Positions 27,708 through 35,803 of a stretch of 64,000 bases of DNA are shown piece by piece. Positions within the stretch are counted from its first letter, which is position 1. The number at the start of each line of letters is the position of its first letter. The position numbers and the translations under genes were made by a program. The stretch comes from Ignavibacteriales bacterium (GTDB lineage: Bacteria; Bacteroidota; Ignavibacteria; Ignavibacteriales; Melioribacteraceae). The DNA lies in the NCBI GenBank assembly GCA_021740915.1, contig JAIOYW010000013.1, positions 106,329 through 170,328 of the forward strand, written 5' to 3'. The notes beneath the pieces are model-generated. The model saw only the letters and a program-made list of their open reading frames with translations, was not told the origin of the DNA and did no database searches.

Positions 27708-27808
27708 TTATTGGAAACATACAAAAATAGAAAAAACAGGAATTCTTTTCGTTTTTCAGAAACAACGATTCCTATGGCATTTGTAATTTCCCGGCATTAA
27801 CTATATTG

Positions 27809-28306
27809 TCAACTGCACTTAAAGTGTTCGAAGGGCTGCTGACAAGCATTGCAATAATGAAGTGATTTGCAGGATGTTGATCCGAAAACGCTGGTCAGCC
27901 TTGTATCTGCAGAGTTACAGAACGGACAAAGAATTCCTGTGAACTGGTAATTCAGATCATGCGATTCGTCTGTATTCTGAGGTGGTGCAATTCCGTATTC
28001 TTCCAGTTTATGTTTCGCTTCATGAGTGAGCCAGTCGGTAGTCCAGGGCGGATAATACACAAGATTTACCTCACTTGCCTGATATCCACTTTCCTCTAAT
28101 AATTTTACTATGTCATCTTCGATGGGCTTCATTGCCGGGCAGCCTGAATAAGTAGGTGTTATATTTACTTTGAGTTTGCCGTTGACAATATAGGCATCTC
28201 TGACAATTCCCATTTCAACGATATTCAGCACCGGGATTTCCGGATCGGGAATCTGCGAAAGCAGATTAAATATTTCTTTTCTGATCTCTATAGGTTCTTT
28301 TACCAT
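27809..28306 (-). CDS. paaD: Phenylacetyl-CoA epoxidase accessory protein PaaD (PaaJ)
   Basis: PaaD is needed for maturation of the epoxidase; it has an N-terminal MIP18/DUF59 domain. Here DPEIPVLNIVEMGIVRD and TPTYSGCPAMKPIEDDI match that domain. The C-terminus has a four-cysteine zinc-ribbon-like motif (CPFC, then CNAC) typical of PaaD. The 165-aa length is normal. The gene overlaps paaC by 7 bp. Confidence 0.93.
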   Translation of the reverse strand: MVKEPIEIRKEIFNLLSQIPDPEIPVLNIVEMGIVRDAYIVNGKLKVNITPTYSGCPAMKPIEDDIVKLLEESGYQASEVNLVYYPPWTTDWLTHEAKHKLEEYGIAPPQNTDESHDLNYQFTGILCPFCNSADTRLTSVFGSTSCKSLHYCNACQQPFEHFKCS

Positions 28307-29064
28307 TTTGCTCCTGGAAATGATCTCGCTGTTATTTGCATCTCGGCAAGCAGATGTCCTAAATATTCGGTGTGCATTCCATTTCTGCTGCCTGTGGAAA
28401 AATATCTGTCCTGACCAGGAATATCAATTCCTGCCTCTCTAAAAGCAGATGAAATCAAAATATACCAATTTTCTTTCAGTGATTCTGTGCCCGGAATCAA
28501 GTCCAGTGAAGCTAATCTGGCGCCTGTTTCGTCATACTCGAACATCTCATTCGTAAATTCCCATAATTCCTCGAGGGCTCTGATAATTCTCATATGGCTT
28601 TCTGGTGTTCCGTCTCCGAGTCTGATTAACCAGGAGCGGCTATGCCGAAAATGATACTTGATTTCCTTTAATGCTCTGCCGGATATGCCTGCAACATTTT
28701 CATCTGCAAACAAAAATAATTTTTCATAAAACAATATCCTGAGGGCATCAAAAAGAAATTGTCTGACAATCGTTTTTGCAAAATCTCCGTTTGGCTGTTC
28801 AAGCAATTGAAGATTTGTGAAGTCTCCGGCTTCACGAAAAAACGCAAGATCGTCTTCAGTTTTATTTGGATAACCGTATTCTGCTGCAAGTTTTAACCAG
28901 GAATTAGCCTGCCCGAGGCAATCGAGAGCTATATTCGCCAGAGCAATATCCTCCTCGAGTATGGGGGCATGGCCACACCACTCAGAAAGCCTGTGCCCGA
29001 TTATCAACGCATCATCACCCATCCAAAGAGCGAGACGGGAAATCATATTCTTATCGGATTTCAT
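28300..29064 (-). CDS. paaC: Phenylacetyl-CoA epoxidase structural subunit PaaC
   Basis: PaaC is the ferritin-like partner of PaaA and bridges the catalytic complex. The ATG at 29064, with GGAG overlapping the paaB stop, gives 254 aa, the usual length. The longer frame from 29142 would overlap paaB heavily. Visible are DDALIIGHRLSEWCGHAPILEEDIALANIALD, the YHFRHSRSWLIRLGDGT stretch, and the C-terminal GRHGMHTEYLGHLLAEMQ-like end (RNGMHTEYLGHLLAEMQ). It lies between paaB and paaD in one operon. Confidence 0.94.
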   Translation of the reverse strand: MKSDKNMISRLALWMGDDALIIGHRLSEWCGHAPILEEDIALANIALDCLGQANSWLKLAAEYGYPNKTEDDLAFFREAGDFTNLQLLEQPNGDFAKTIVRQFLFDALRILFYEKLFLFADENVAGISGRALKEIKYHFRHSRSWLIRLGDGTPESHMRIIRALEELWEFTNEMFEYDETGARLASLDLIPGTESLKENWYILISSAFREAGIDIPGQDRYFSTGSRNGMHTEYLGHLLAEMQITARSFPGAKW

Positions 29065-29068
29065 ATTA

Positions 29069-29365
29069 TCAGACTCCACGCACTCCCTTTGGCACAGTAT
29101 AAAATTTCGGATGACGATAGGCTTTGTCATCAGCCGGGTCAAAAAAAGGTCCGCTATCGGATGGAGAACTGGCTGTGATCATTCTTGCAGGAACCACCCA
29201 GATGCTTAACACTTTTCCCCTGCGCGCAAATAAATCGCGGGCGTTCTGAAGCGCCATTTCCGCATCCGATGCATGAACATTGCCTGCGTGTTCATGCGGT
29301 GCCCCTTGTCCTGGCTGAATAAAGACTTCCCAGGGTTCCCAGTTTTGATTTTTTTCTGTCATCAA
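29069..29365 (-). CDS. paaB: Phenylacetyl-CoA epoxidase subunit PaaB
   Basis: The small PaaB subunit stabilises higher-order PaaABC complexes. The 98-aa protein shows [40 protein letters not shown] sequence, [13 protein letters not shown] and the C-terminal [14 protein letters not shown]. All are standard. It overlaps paaA by 4 bp. Confidence 0.95.
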   Translation of the reverse strand: MMTEKNQNWEPWEVFIQPGQGAPHEHAGNVHASDAEMALQNARDLFARRGKVLSIWVVPARMITASSPSDSGPFFDPADDKAYRHPKFYTVPKGVRGV

Positions 29366-30312
29366 CTGCCTGCCATTTCATTCGGTTTCAATCTTTGCTT
29401 TTCTGCCCAGGCATCAGCGGCTGCACGAACCCACTGACCGTTTTTATCAGCGTTTCTCCTCGCTTCAATCCTTTGCCGGTTCATTGGTCCATACCCTTTG
29501 ATCACCCGGAAAAATTCATCCCAGTCAATAGAGCCTGTTTCCCAGTTTCCGCTTTTTTCATTAAACCTGAGATCAGGATCCGGAATATTGAGGTTCACCG
29601 CTTTTGCCTGAGGGATTGTCAGATCAATAAACCTCTGCCGAAGTTCATCGTTACTGTATAGCTTAATTTTCCATCTCATAAGTTCTTCTGAGTTGGGAGA
29701 CTGTCCGTCCGGGGGCCCGAACATCATAAGCGTAGGCCACCACCACCTGTTAACAGAATCCTGCGCCATTTTACGCTGTTCTTCAGTTCCCTGTGCGAGA
29801 GTTACAATGATTTCATATCCCTGTTTTTTATGAAAGTTTTCTTCTTTACATATTCTTAGGTTTGCCCTTGCGTATGGTCCATAGGAACATTTCGCAAGCA
29901 TGGTTTGATTAACGATAGCTGCTCCGTCCACAAACCAGCCGATTATCCCGATATCTGCCCAGGTTAATGTCGGATAATTGAAAATACTGGAATATTTTGC
30001 GAGACCATCAAGCAGTTGATTTATAAGACTGTTTCTATCGGCGCCAAGCGTTTCGGCTGCGCTGTACAGATATAATCCGTGACCAGCTTCGTCCTGAACT
30101 TTTGCCAGCAGGGATATCTTGCGCCTTAGGTTTGGTGCCCGGGTAATCCAGTTTCCCTCAGGAAGCATCCCGATAACTTCTGAATGCGCATGCTGGGAAA
30201 TCATACGAATTAATTGCTTCCGGTACCTCTCAGGCATCCAGTCCTTTGGTTCAATCAATTCGCCATTTAGGATACGCGCTTCAAATTCGCGCAATTTAGT
30301 CTGATCGTCCAT
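29362..30312 (-). CDS. paaA: Phenylacetyl-CoA epoxidase catalytic subunit PaaA
   Basis: PaaA is the diiron subunit that epoxidises the ring of phenylacetyl-CoA in aerobic phenylacetate breakdown. The ATG at 30312, preceded by GAAAGGA, gives 317 aa; a TTG at 30324 is the alternative. Diiron ligands fit [13 protein letters not shown] (E..H) and [12 protein letters not shown] (E..H). [21 protein letters not shown] is family-typical. It leads the operon paaABCD. The electron-transfer reductase PaaE and the CoA ligase PaaK are not in the window and must come from elsewhere. Confidence 0.96.
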   Translation of the reverse strand: MDDQTKLREFEARILNGELIEPKDWMPERYRKQLIRMISQHAHSEVIGMLPEGNWITRAPNLRRKISLLAKVQDEAGHGLYLYSAAETLGADRNSLINQLLDGLAKYSSIFNYPTLTWADIGIIGWFVDGAAIVNQTMLAKCSYGPYARANLRICKEENFHKKQGYEIIVTLAQGTEEQRKMAQDSVNRWWWPTLMMFGPPDGQSPNSEELMRWKIKLYSNDELRQRFIDLTIPQAKAVNLNIPDPDLRFNEKSGNWETGSIDWDEFFRVIKGYGPMNRQRIEARRNADKNGQWVRAAADAWAEKQRLKPNEMAGS

Positions 30313-30345
30313 AATTCCTTTCAAGCGGTAATTGCTTAATAATAC

Positions 30346-30374
30346 AATATATCTTTTTTCAAAGGGATAAACAA
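30346..30374 (-). promoter_or_regulatory. Candidate promoter of the paaABCD operon
   Basis: On the minus strand TTGTTT (30374-30369) and TATATT (30351-30346) are separated by 17 bases and stand 34 bases before the paaA ATG. This fits a sigma-70-like -35/-10 pair. The area is AT-rich, so chance matches are likely. Confidence 0.35.
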
Positions 30375-30494
30375 ATACAAGATGAGGCGGCTTTCAAATG
30401 AATATTTGGGGCTGTCATTTCAATCATAGAAAACTTTATGATGTGGCGGTAAAATAAATTTGTCAGGTCGAATCGTTTTATGAAGCCACAATGA

Positions 30495-33400
30495 TCAGAA
30501 AATTGCTTTCTTCAGGGATTTTTCAATAGCAATTTTAAATGCCGACAGATTGACCGGTTTTGTGAAAACAAAATCCACTCCGGACTCTCTGTAGTCTTCA
30601 GTAAGTGTTCGCGTGAGATCGCTGCTGAGTATTATTACCGGGGGCTTATAACGAAAATCCGATTCCATTATTTTTTTCACAAACTCAAGCCCATTCATCA
30701 CCGGCATCCCGTGATCTGAAATTATTATTGCGGGCGTGGCGGTTTGCAGATATTCAAGCGCTTCGAGTCCGTTTGTGCTTTCAGTAATATGATATTTCGG
30801 CATTATGCTGCGGAGCAGTTTGGAATAAAGAATTCTATCTGTGCGGGAATCATCAACAATATGAATTTCGGCAGAGGAAACTGCAATTGTAAAAAGAAAT
30901 TTTGATCCGCTTCCGAATTTGCTTTCCACCCAAATCTCACCGCCATGTATATTTACTATCTCTGTAACGAGTGAAAGTCCGAGTCCGGTGCCTTTTTCTC
31001 CCGAAGTGCCTTCAAGAGTAAATTTTGAATCGATTTTGAAGAGTTTTCCTTTGTCCTCATCTTTGATTCCAACACCATTATCTTCAATCACAAACTCATA
31101 TTCACGTCCTTCAACACGCGGATATGCGTTTATTCTAACATAGCCGCCCTCATTCGTAAATTTCAGGGCATTTGAAATCAAATTATTAAAAACCTGTAAT
31201 AATAAATTTTCATCAGCATGAACAAATACTTCTTTATTGATCCCCGAAACCAGCTCAATATTTTTTCTCAGCGCATTGCCCCTGAGCATATTGATAGATC
31301 GGGTTATTACTTCCCTGGCATCTATTCTTTGCGGTTCAAATTTAATCCTGCCTGTTTGCAGCCTTGTCCATTCGAGCAGACTATTTACAAGAGAAAGCAT
31401 ACTATTTGCTGAATCCCGGATATAGCCGATATATTCAACTTTTTTCTCCTCGGGAACGGGCTTTTTCCCCAAGAGAACATCCGTAAATCCAATAATTGAG
31501 CTGAACGGTGTTCTGAGATCGTGTGAAATTATCGAAATGAATCTGTCTTTGGTGTCATTTAGCTTTTTTAGATCTTCGGTCTTTTGAGTTAGTGCATCTT
31601 CACTTCTCTTTATCGATGATATGTCAGAAAACAGCCCAAATATTTTTGTGACTTTTCCATCAACATCTCTGACCACATTTATCTTATTTTCGACCCAGAT
31701 CGAATTACCCTCCTTATCAATAATCTGATATTCCAGCCTGCCGGAATAGTTGTCGCGATTACCATAAAATCTCCGGGTTTTATTAATGATCTCTTCGGTG
31801 AAGTCCGGGTGGATAATCTGAATCCAAAGCTTTTCCCTGTTAATAAATTCCTTCGAGTCGTATCCCGTAATTTTTTGGATTGCCGGAGAATAGAATGTTG
31901 GCTGGAGTCTTTTTCCAATGCGCTCGTAAGTCCAGATACAGACATTAATATTTTCTGTGATACTCCTGTAACGCTCTTCTGAGTCGGCTAAGGCTTTTCT
32001 TGCAGTCTGCTCCTGGGTAACGTCCCGGAGTATTGAGACTGTCAGAACATCATCTTCGGAAAGAAATGAGTTCATTGATCTTTCAATTACAATTCGTTTT
32101 CCATCTGTCCTCGTTAAAAGAAATCTTGTGCGCTCTTTAAAGCCGGCGTTTTTACGGGATAATACATCATCCCGGATCAAACTTTTTTCTGTACCCAACA
32201 ATTTATTTATCTGCTGACCCAGCGCCTGGTTTTGCCGTGTGAATCCGAAAATCTGAAGAAATGCATCATTGACAAGAACAATTTCGCCCCCGTTATCGAC
32301 AGCTATACCATCATATGAAGTGAGAAATATAGTTTCTGTCAATCTCAGGTCTTTTTCCGCCTCTTTTTGGAGCGTTATATCAGTCAGTACAACGACAAAA
32401 TACTTTACCTCACCGCTTTCATCTTTTACGGAGGAAAAATCCGACTGAAGTATCAGCAAATCACCTTTATTGTTAATCAAAGGAAGTTCAACATTTTTGA
32501 TATTCCTGAGCGCAAGATTCAGCATCTCCTGATAATTGCTGTATGTAGAACCGCGTGAAATGAGTTCAGAAAACTTTCTGCCTCTTAGACTTCTATCATG
32601 TTCAAAACTATTTTCAAAATTGGGATTTGCGTAGGTAATGATAAGTTCCTTATCAATAGTGCATATATAATCGCTTGTATTTGTAATAATTTCGCGGAAT
32701 CGCTTTTCCGCTTCTTTGAGCCGCTTTTCTGCTTTTGTCCGATGGGTATTATCAGTAATTAACAGCATTATTTTTTCTTTTGCCGAGAAAAAATAACTAA
32801 ATCTCAGAATTAGATAGTGGACATGCGAGCCTTTCAATACGAGTTGAAATTCACTTTCCCAGATTCCTTTCGCTTTTATTTCGTCTCTCAGTTTGAAAAA
32901 ATATCTCGGATTAATAGGGGTAATAAAATTGCCGATAAATTTACCGACTGCTTCATTTGTGCCGATGCCGAATAATTTCGAAGCATTTACATTCCATCCG
33001 GTTATAATCCCCTTAAAATCGAGTGAAACAGCAGCATCAACAACCGCATTTGTCAGCTCATAATACTCTTTGTAGTGCTCAATTTCTTTGCTGCGTTCTA
33101 TTTCTTTTATCTTTTTTTCAGTGATCTCAGTAAAAAGACATAACACGTAAACAATAGCGCCTTTCGAATCCTTATGAGCAATAAATTTTGTTTCGAAAAG
33201 AAGATCTCCTGAATTAAGCGGAAATAAGAGATCAGCAACGGCACTCTCCTTTTTCATTTTCAATAGTGAAAAAACTCTTCTGATCTCAATTGCGGCGGGA
33301 CCCGGAAAAAATTCGGCAAGCGCTGCCACGTTTTCACCTGAAAGAATTTTCATCTTCTGGAGAAAATCGTTTTGGGGGATATAAATTACATTTCCCTCGG

Positions 33401-33875
33401 GATCGGTAATAAGGAAAAAGTCGAATAATTTGTCAAGGAGTTGTTTGAGTTCCGGTGATCTGTAAAATATTCCCGGCTGAAATGACTTTGGCATCACAAG
33501 GTCATCAATCAGGAGAATTCCGCCATTGAATTTTGCTTCTCTGATAATTGGAATCAGCCTTAAAGAAAGTCTTAGTTCGTCATCGGTAATTGTTTTAAAA
33601 CTCCGGATGATTTTTTCGAAGGGTTCGCCCTCCTGTAAAGTGTCAGATATTTCTCTGAAATCATCTTCTTTAAAAACCGGTAATGACTTAAGTTTTTTTC
33701 CTGTGATCTTTGAAATATCGAGGATGCCTGAAAGGTCGAGATTATATATTTGCTCGTTAAAACCGAGTATCTCAAACTGGGGATTAAAGTAAATAATACC
33801 AATTGGTATGTGACGAAGTAAAAATTCCGGAGACAATTCTTCAGGTAATGATATTGGCGTATCAGGCTGTAGCAT
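30495..33875 (-). CDS. Soluble hybrid histidine kinase: six PAS, HisKA, HATPase, REC
   Basis: The 1126-aa protein has no membrane segment. About six PAS units fill residues 15-765 (examples IPIGIIYFNPQFEILGF, NTSDYICTIDKELIITYAN, TSYDGIAVDNGGEIVLVN). Then come the phosphoacceptor SHDLRTPFSSIIGF, an ATPase domain (EDNGVGIKDEDKGKLF, GTGLGLSLV) and a C-terminal receiver (IHIVDDSRTD, phosphoacceptor in IIISDHGMPVMNG, conserved FTKPVN). It is encoded alone; no output domain or DNA-binding partner is adjacent, so it may feed a phosphorelay. Confidence 0.92.
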   Translation of the reverse strand: MLQPDTPISLPEELSPEFLLRHIPIGIIYFNPQFEILGFNEQIYNLDLSGILDISKITGKKLKSLPVFKEDDFREISDTLQEGEPFEKIIRSFKTITDDELRLSLRLIPIIREAKFNGGILLIDDLVMPKSFQPGIFYRSPELKQLLDKLFDFFLITDPEGNVIYIPQNDFLQKMKILSGENVAALAEFFPGPAAIEIRRVFSLLKMKKESAVADLLFPLNSGDLLFETKFIAHKDSKGAIVYVLCLFTEITEKKIKEIERSKEIEHYKEYYELTNAVVDAAVSLDFKGIITGWNVNASKLFGIGTNEAVGKFIGNFITPINPRYFFKLRDEIKAKGIWESEFQLVLKGSHVHYLILRFSYFFSAKEKIMLLITDNTHRTKAEKRLKEAEKRFREIITNTSDYICTIDKELIITYANPNFENSFEHDRSLRGRKFSELISRGSTYSNYQEMLNLALRNIKNVELPLINNKGDLLILQSDFSSVKDESGEVKYFVVVLTDITLQKEAEKDLRLTETIFLTSYDGIAVDNGGEIVLVNDAFLQIFGFTRQNQALGQQINKLLGTEKSLIRDDVLSRKNAGFKERTRFLLTRTDGKRIVIERSMNSFLSEDDVLTVSILRDVTQEQTARKALADSEERYRSITENINVCIWTYERIGKRLQPTFYSPAIQKITGYDSKEFINREKLWIQIIHPDFTEEIINKTRRFYGNRDNYSGRLEYQIIDKEGNSIWVENKINVVRDVDGKVTKIFGLFSDISSIKRSEDALTQKTEDLKKLNDTKDRFISIISHDLRTPFSSIIGFTDVLLGKKPVPEEKKVEYIGYIRDSANSMLSLVNSLLEWTRLQTGRIKFEPQRIDAREVITRSINMLRGNALRKNIELVSGINKEVFVHADENLLLQVFNNLISNALKFTNEGGYVRINAYPRVEGREYEFVIEDNGVGIKDEDKGKLFKIDSKFTLEGTSGEKGTGLGLSLVTEIVNIHGGEIWVESKFGSGSKFLFTIAVSSAEIHIVDDSRTDRILYSKLLRSIMPKYHITESTNGLEALEYLQTATPAIIISDHGMPVMNGLEFVKKIMESDFRYKPPVIILSSDLTRTLTEDYRESGVDFVFTKPVNLSAFKIAIEKSLKKAIF

Positions 33876-33967
33876 TTTCAGAGGTTATCTCCACACTGAC
33901 ATTATGATAAAATTTGCAATAAATAAATATCGTTAACAATTTGAAAAATCACGAATTTATTTCTTTA

Positions 33968-34008
33968 CAAAATAAAATATCCGCTCCCGGGAAAATGGGA
34001 GCGGATAT
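33968..34008 (-). terminator. Rho-independent terminator of pckA
   Basis: ATATCCGCTCCC (33977-33988) pairs perfectly with GGGAGCGGATAT (33997-34008). In the minus-strand reading it is followed by TTTTATTTTG. It starts 22 bases after the pckA stop. Confidence 0.85.
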
Positions 34009-34029
34009 AAAAATAAGGTTAGATGAAGA

Positions 34030-35631
34030 TCAGCCCCGGTATGTGGGACCTGAGTTTTTGATTTTATCGCTGACTCCTGTTTCAAATTCCTTAAAATTAT
34101 TATGGAACATCATCGCAAGTTTTTTTGCGGCTTCGTCATATTTTTCCTTGTCCTTCCATGTGTTCCGGGGATTAAGTATTTCGGCTGGAATACCCTTAAT
34201 ACTGACCGGCACACTTAGACCAAAGATCGGATCTTCGGTTGTCTCAACGTTATCAAGTTCTCCGCTTAGAGCAGCGTTTAGCATTGCTCTTGTGTATTTG
34301 ATCTTCATTCTGCTGCCTTCGCCGTAAGGTCCGCCTGTCCAGCCGGTATTTATCAGCCAGCATGAAGAACCGTGCTTCTCTATCTTCTCACCCAGCAGAG
34401 ATGCATATACGGATGGATGCAGCGCCATGAACGGAGCTCCAAAACATGTGCTGAAAGTTGCTTTGGGCTCGGTAACGCCTTTCTCTGTTCCTGCAACTTT
34501 TGCCGTATAACCTGAAATGAAATGATACATCGCCTGTTCTTTAGTAAGTTTTGCAATAGGAGGAAGCACTCCAAAAGCATCGGCTGTAAGCATCACAATA
34601 TTTGTGGGGTGTCCGCCGATACCCCCTGTCTGAATATTATTGATGTGCGTAAGAGGATACCCTGCCCTTGTGTTCTCTGTGAGACTGTCATCGTCAAGAT
34701 TAAGATGGCGGGATTTTTCATCCATAGCAACGTTTTCAAGTATTGTCCCGAATTTTCGTGTGGTTTCGAAAATCTCCGGTTCTGCTTCCTGAGAGAGTCT
34801 AATAACCTTTGCGTAACAGCCGCCCTCATAATTGAAAATACCTTTATCTGACCAGCCGTGTTCATCATCTCCGATAAGTTTCCTCCCAGGATCAGCCGAA
34901 AGGGTTGTTTTTCCTGTTCCGGAAAGACCGAAAAGAACGGCTACATCATTATTCTTTCCAATGTTTGCCGAGCAGTGCATTGACATTACGCCCCTGAGCG
35001 GCATGAGGTAATTCATAATCGTGAATATCGATTTTTTAATTTCTCCGGCATAGCTGGTTCCGCCAATAAGAACAAGTTTACGAGCAAAATTCACAACAAT
35101 AAAAACATTGGAATTTGTCCCGTCTGTTTCGGGATCGGCTTGAAGAGATGGCATATCAATTACAGTAAATTCAGGATAATGCGATTTTAACTCCTCATCG
35201 GTAGCCTGCACAAACAGGTTCCTCGAAAAAAGATTATGCCAGGCATACTCGGTGATTATCCTGATCGGCAATCTGAATTCGGGATCAGTCCCGGCAAAAC
35301 AATCCTGAATGTAAAGGTCTTTGTTCTGGATATATGCCATCATCTTGGCATATATTCTATAAAACTGTTTATCATCCATTGGTCTGTTTACCTTTCCCCA
35401 CCATATATTGCTTTCGCTGGATGGTTCCTGAACAATAAATTTATCGTTCGGACTTCTGCCGGTATGGTGTCCGGTTCTTACAACAAGCGGACCAAGGTGC
35501 GATATCTCACCTTCACGTCTTCTGACCGCCCTTTCATACAAAGCGGCAGTTGAAAGGTTATAATAAACATCATTTATGTTTTTAATGCCGATTTCATTGA
35601 GTTGTTTCAGCACTTCGTCTTTGGTTTTCAT
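34030..35631 (-). CDS. pckA: Phosphoenolpyruvate carboxykinase (ATP)
   Basis: PckA converts oxaloacetate and ATP to phosphoenolpyruvate, CO2 and ADP in gluconeogenesis. The 533-aa protein has the kinase loop LFGLSGTGKTTLSADP, the metal site region GDDEHGWSDKGIFNYEGGCYAK, RTGHHTGRSPNDKFIV near the N-terminus and TGWTGGPYGEGSRMKI near the C-terminus. Length is standard. It is monocistronic, with its own promoter-like element (35665-35693), the ribosome site AAAGGAG and a strong terminator. Confidence 0.97.
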   Translation of the reverse strand: MKTKDEVLKQLNEIGIKNINDVYYNLSTAALYERAVRRREGEISHLGPLVVRTGHHTGRSPNDKFIVQEPSSESNIWWGKVNRPMDDKQFYRIYAKMMAYIQNKDLYIQDCFAGTDPEFRLPIRIITEYAWHNLFSRNLFVQATDEELKSHYPEFTVIDMPSLQADPETDGTNSNVFIVVNFARKLVLIGGTSYAGEIKKSIFTIMNYLMPLRGVMSMHCSANIGKNNDVAVLFGLSGTGKTTLSADPGRKLIGDDEHGWSDKGIFNYEGGCYAKVIRLSQEAEPEIFETTRKFGTILENVAMDEKSRHLNLDDDSLTENTRAGYPLTHINNIQTGGIGGHPTNIVMLTADAFGVLPPIAKLTKEQAMYHFISGYTAKVAGTEKGVTEPKATFSTCFGAPFMALHPSVYASLLGEKIEKHGSSCWLINTGWTGGPYGEGSRMKIKYTRAMLNAALSGELDNVETTEDPIFGLSVPVSIKGIPAEILNPRNTWKDKEKYDEAAKKLAMMFHNNFKEFETGVSDKIKNSGPTYRG

Positions 35632-35658
35632 ATTTGTCTCCTTTTATCGTTCGTTTTC

Positions 35659-35693
35659 ATTATACAAATGTAAAGATTCCGGCAGAATCCAAA
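35659..35693 (-). promoter_or_regulatory. Candidate Bacteroidota-type promoter of pckA
   Basis: On the minus strand TTTG (35693-35690) and TACATTTG (35672-35665) are 17 bases apart. This resembles the TTTG / TANNTTTG promoter of Bacteroidota, slightly short in spacing. A TATAAT also lies at 35664-35659, without a matching -35. AAAGGAG precedes the ATG. Confidence 0.45.
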
Positions 35694-35750
35694 AAAAGAT
35701 TTTTTTGTTAAACCCGTTTTGTTCTATTTTCTTGTCCTGCAGTTGTTCGG

Positions 35751-35778
35751 TAGATTTTACTTAATTTAATAAAATCTA
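35751..35778. promoter_or_regulatory. Perfect inverted repeat upstream of an FG-GAP T9SS gene
   Basis: TAGATTTTA (35751-35759) and TAAAATCTA (35770-35778) are separated by 10 bases, 26 bases before the ATG at 35804. The position between two divergent genes suggests an operator. Low complexity leaves chance possible. Confidence 0.35.
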
Positions 35779-35803
35779 TTAATTATATTTTCCAGGTATC
35801 AAG

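Noticed and set aside
31679..31945. Open frames in other phases inside the large kinase, T9SS and housekeeping genes
   Set aside because: They sit inside long genes with clear domains and show no family features or ribosome sites of their own.
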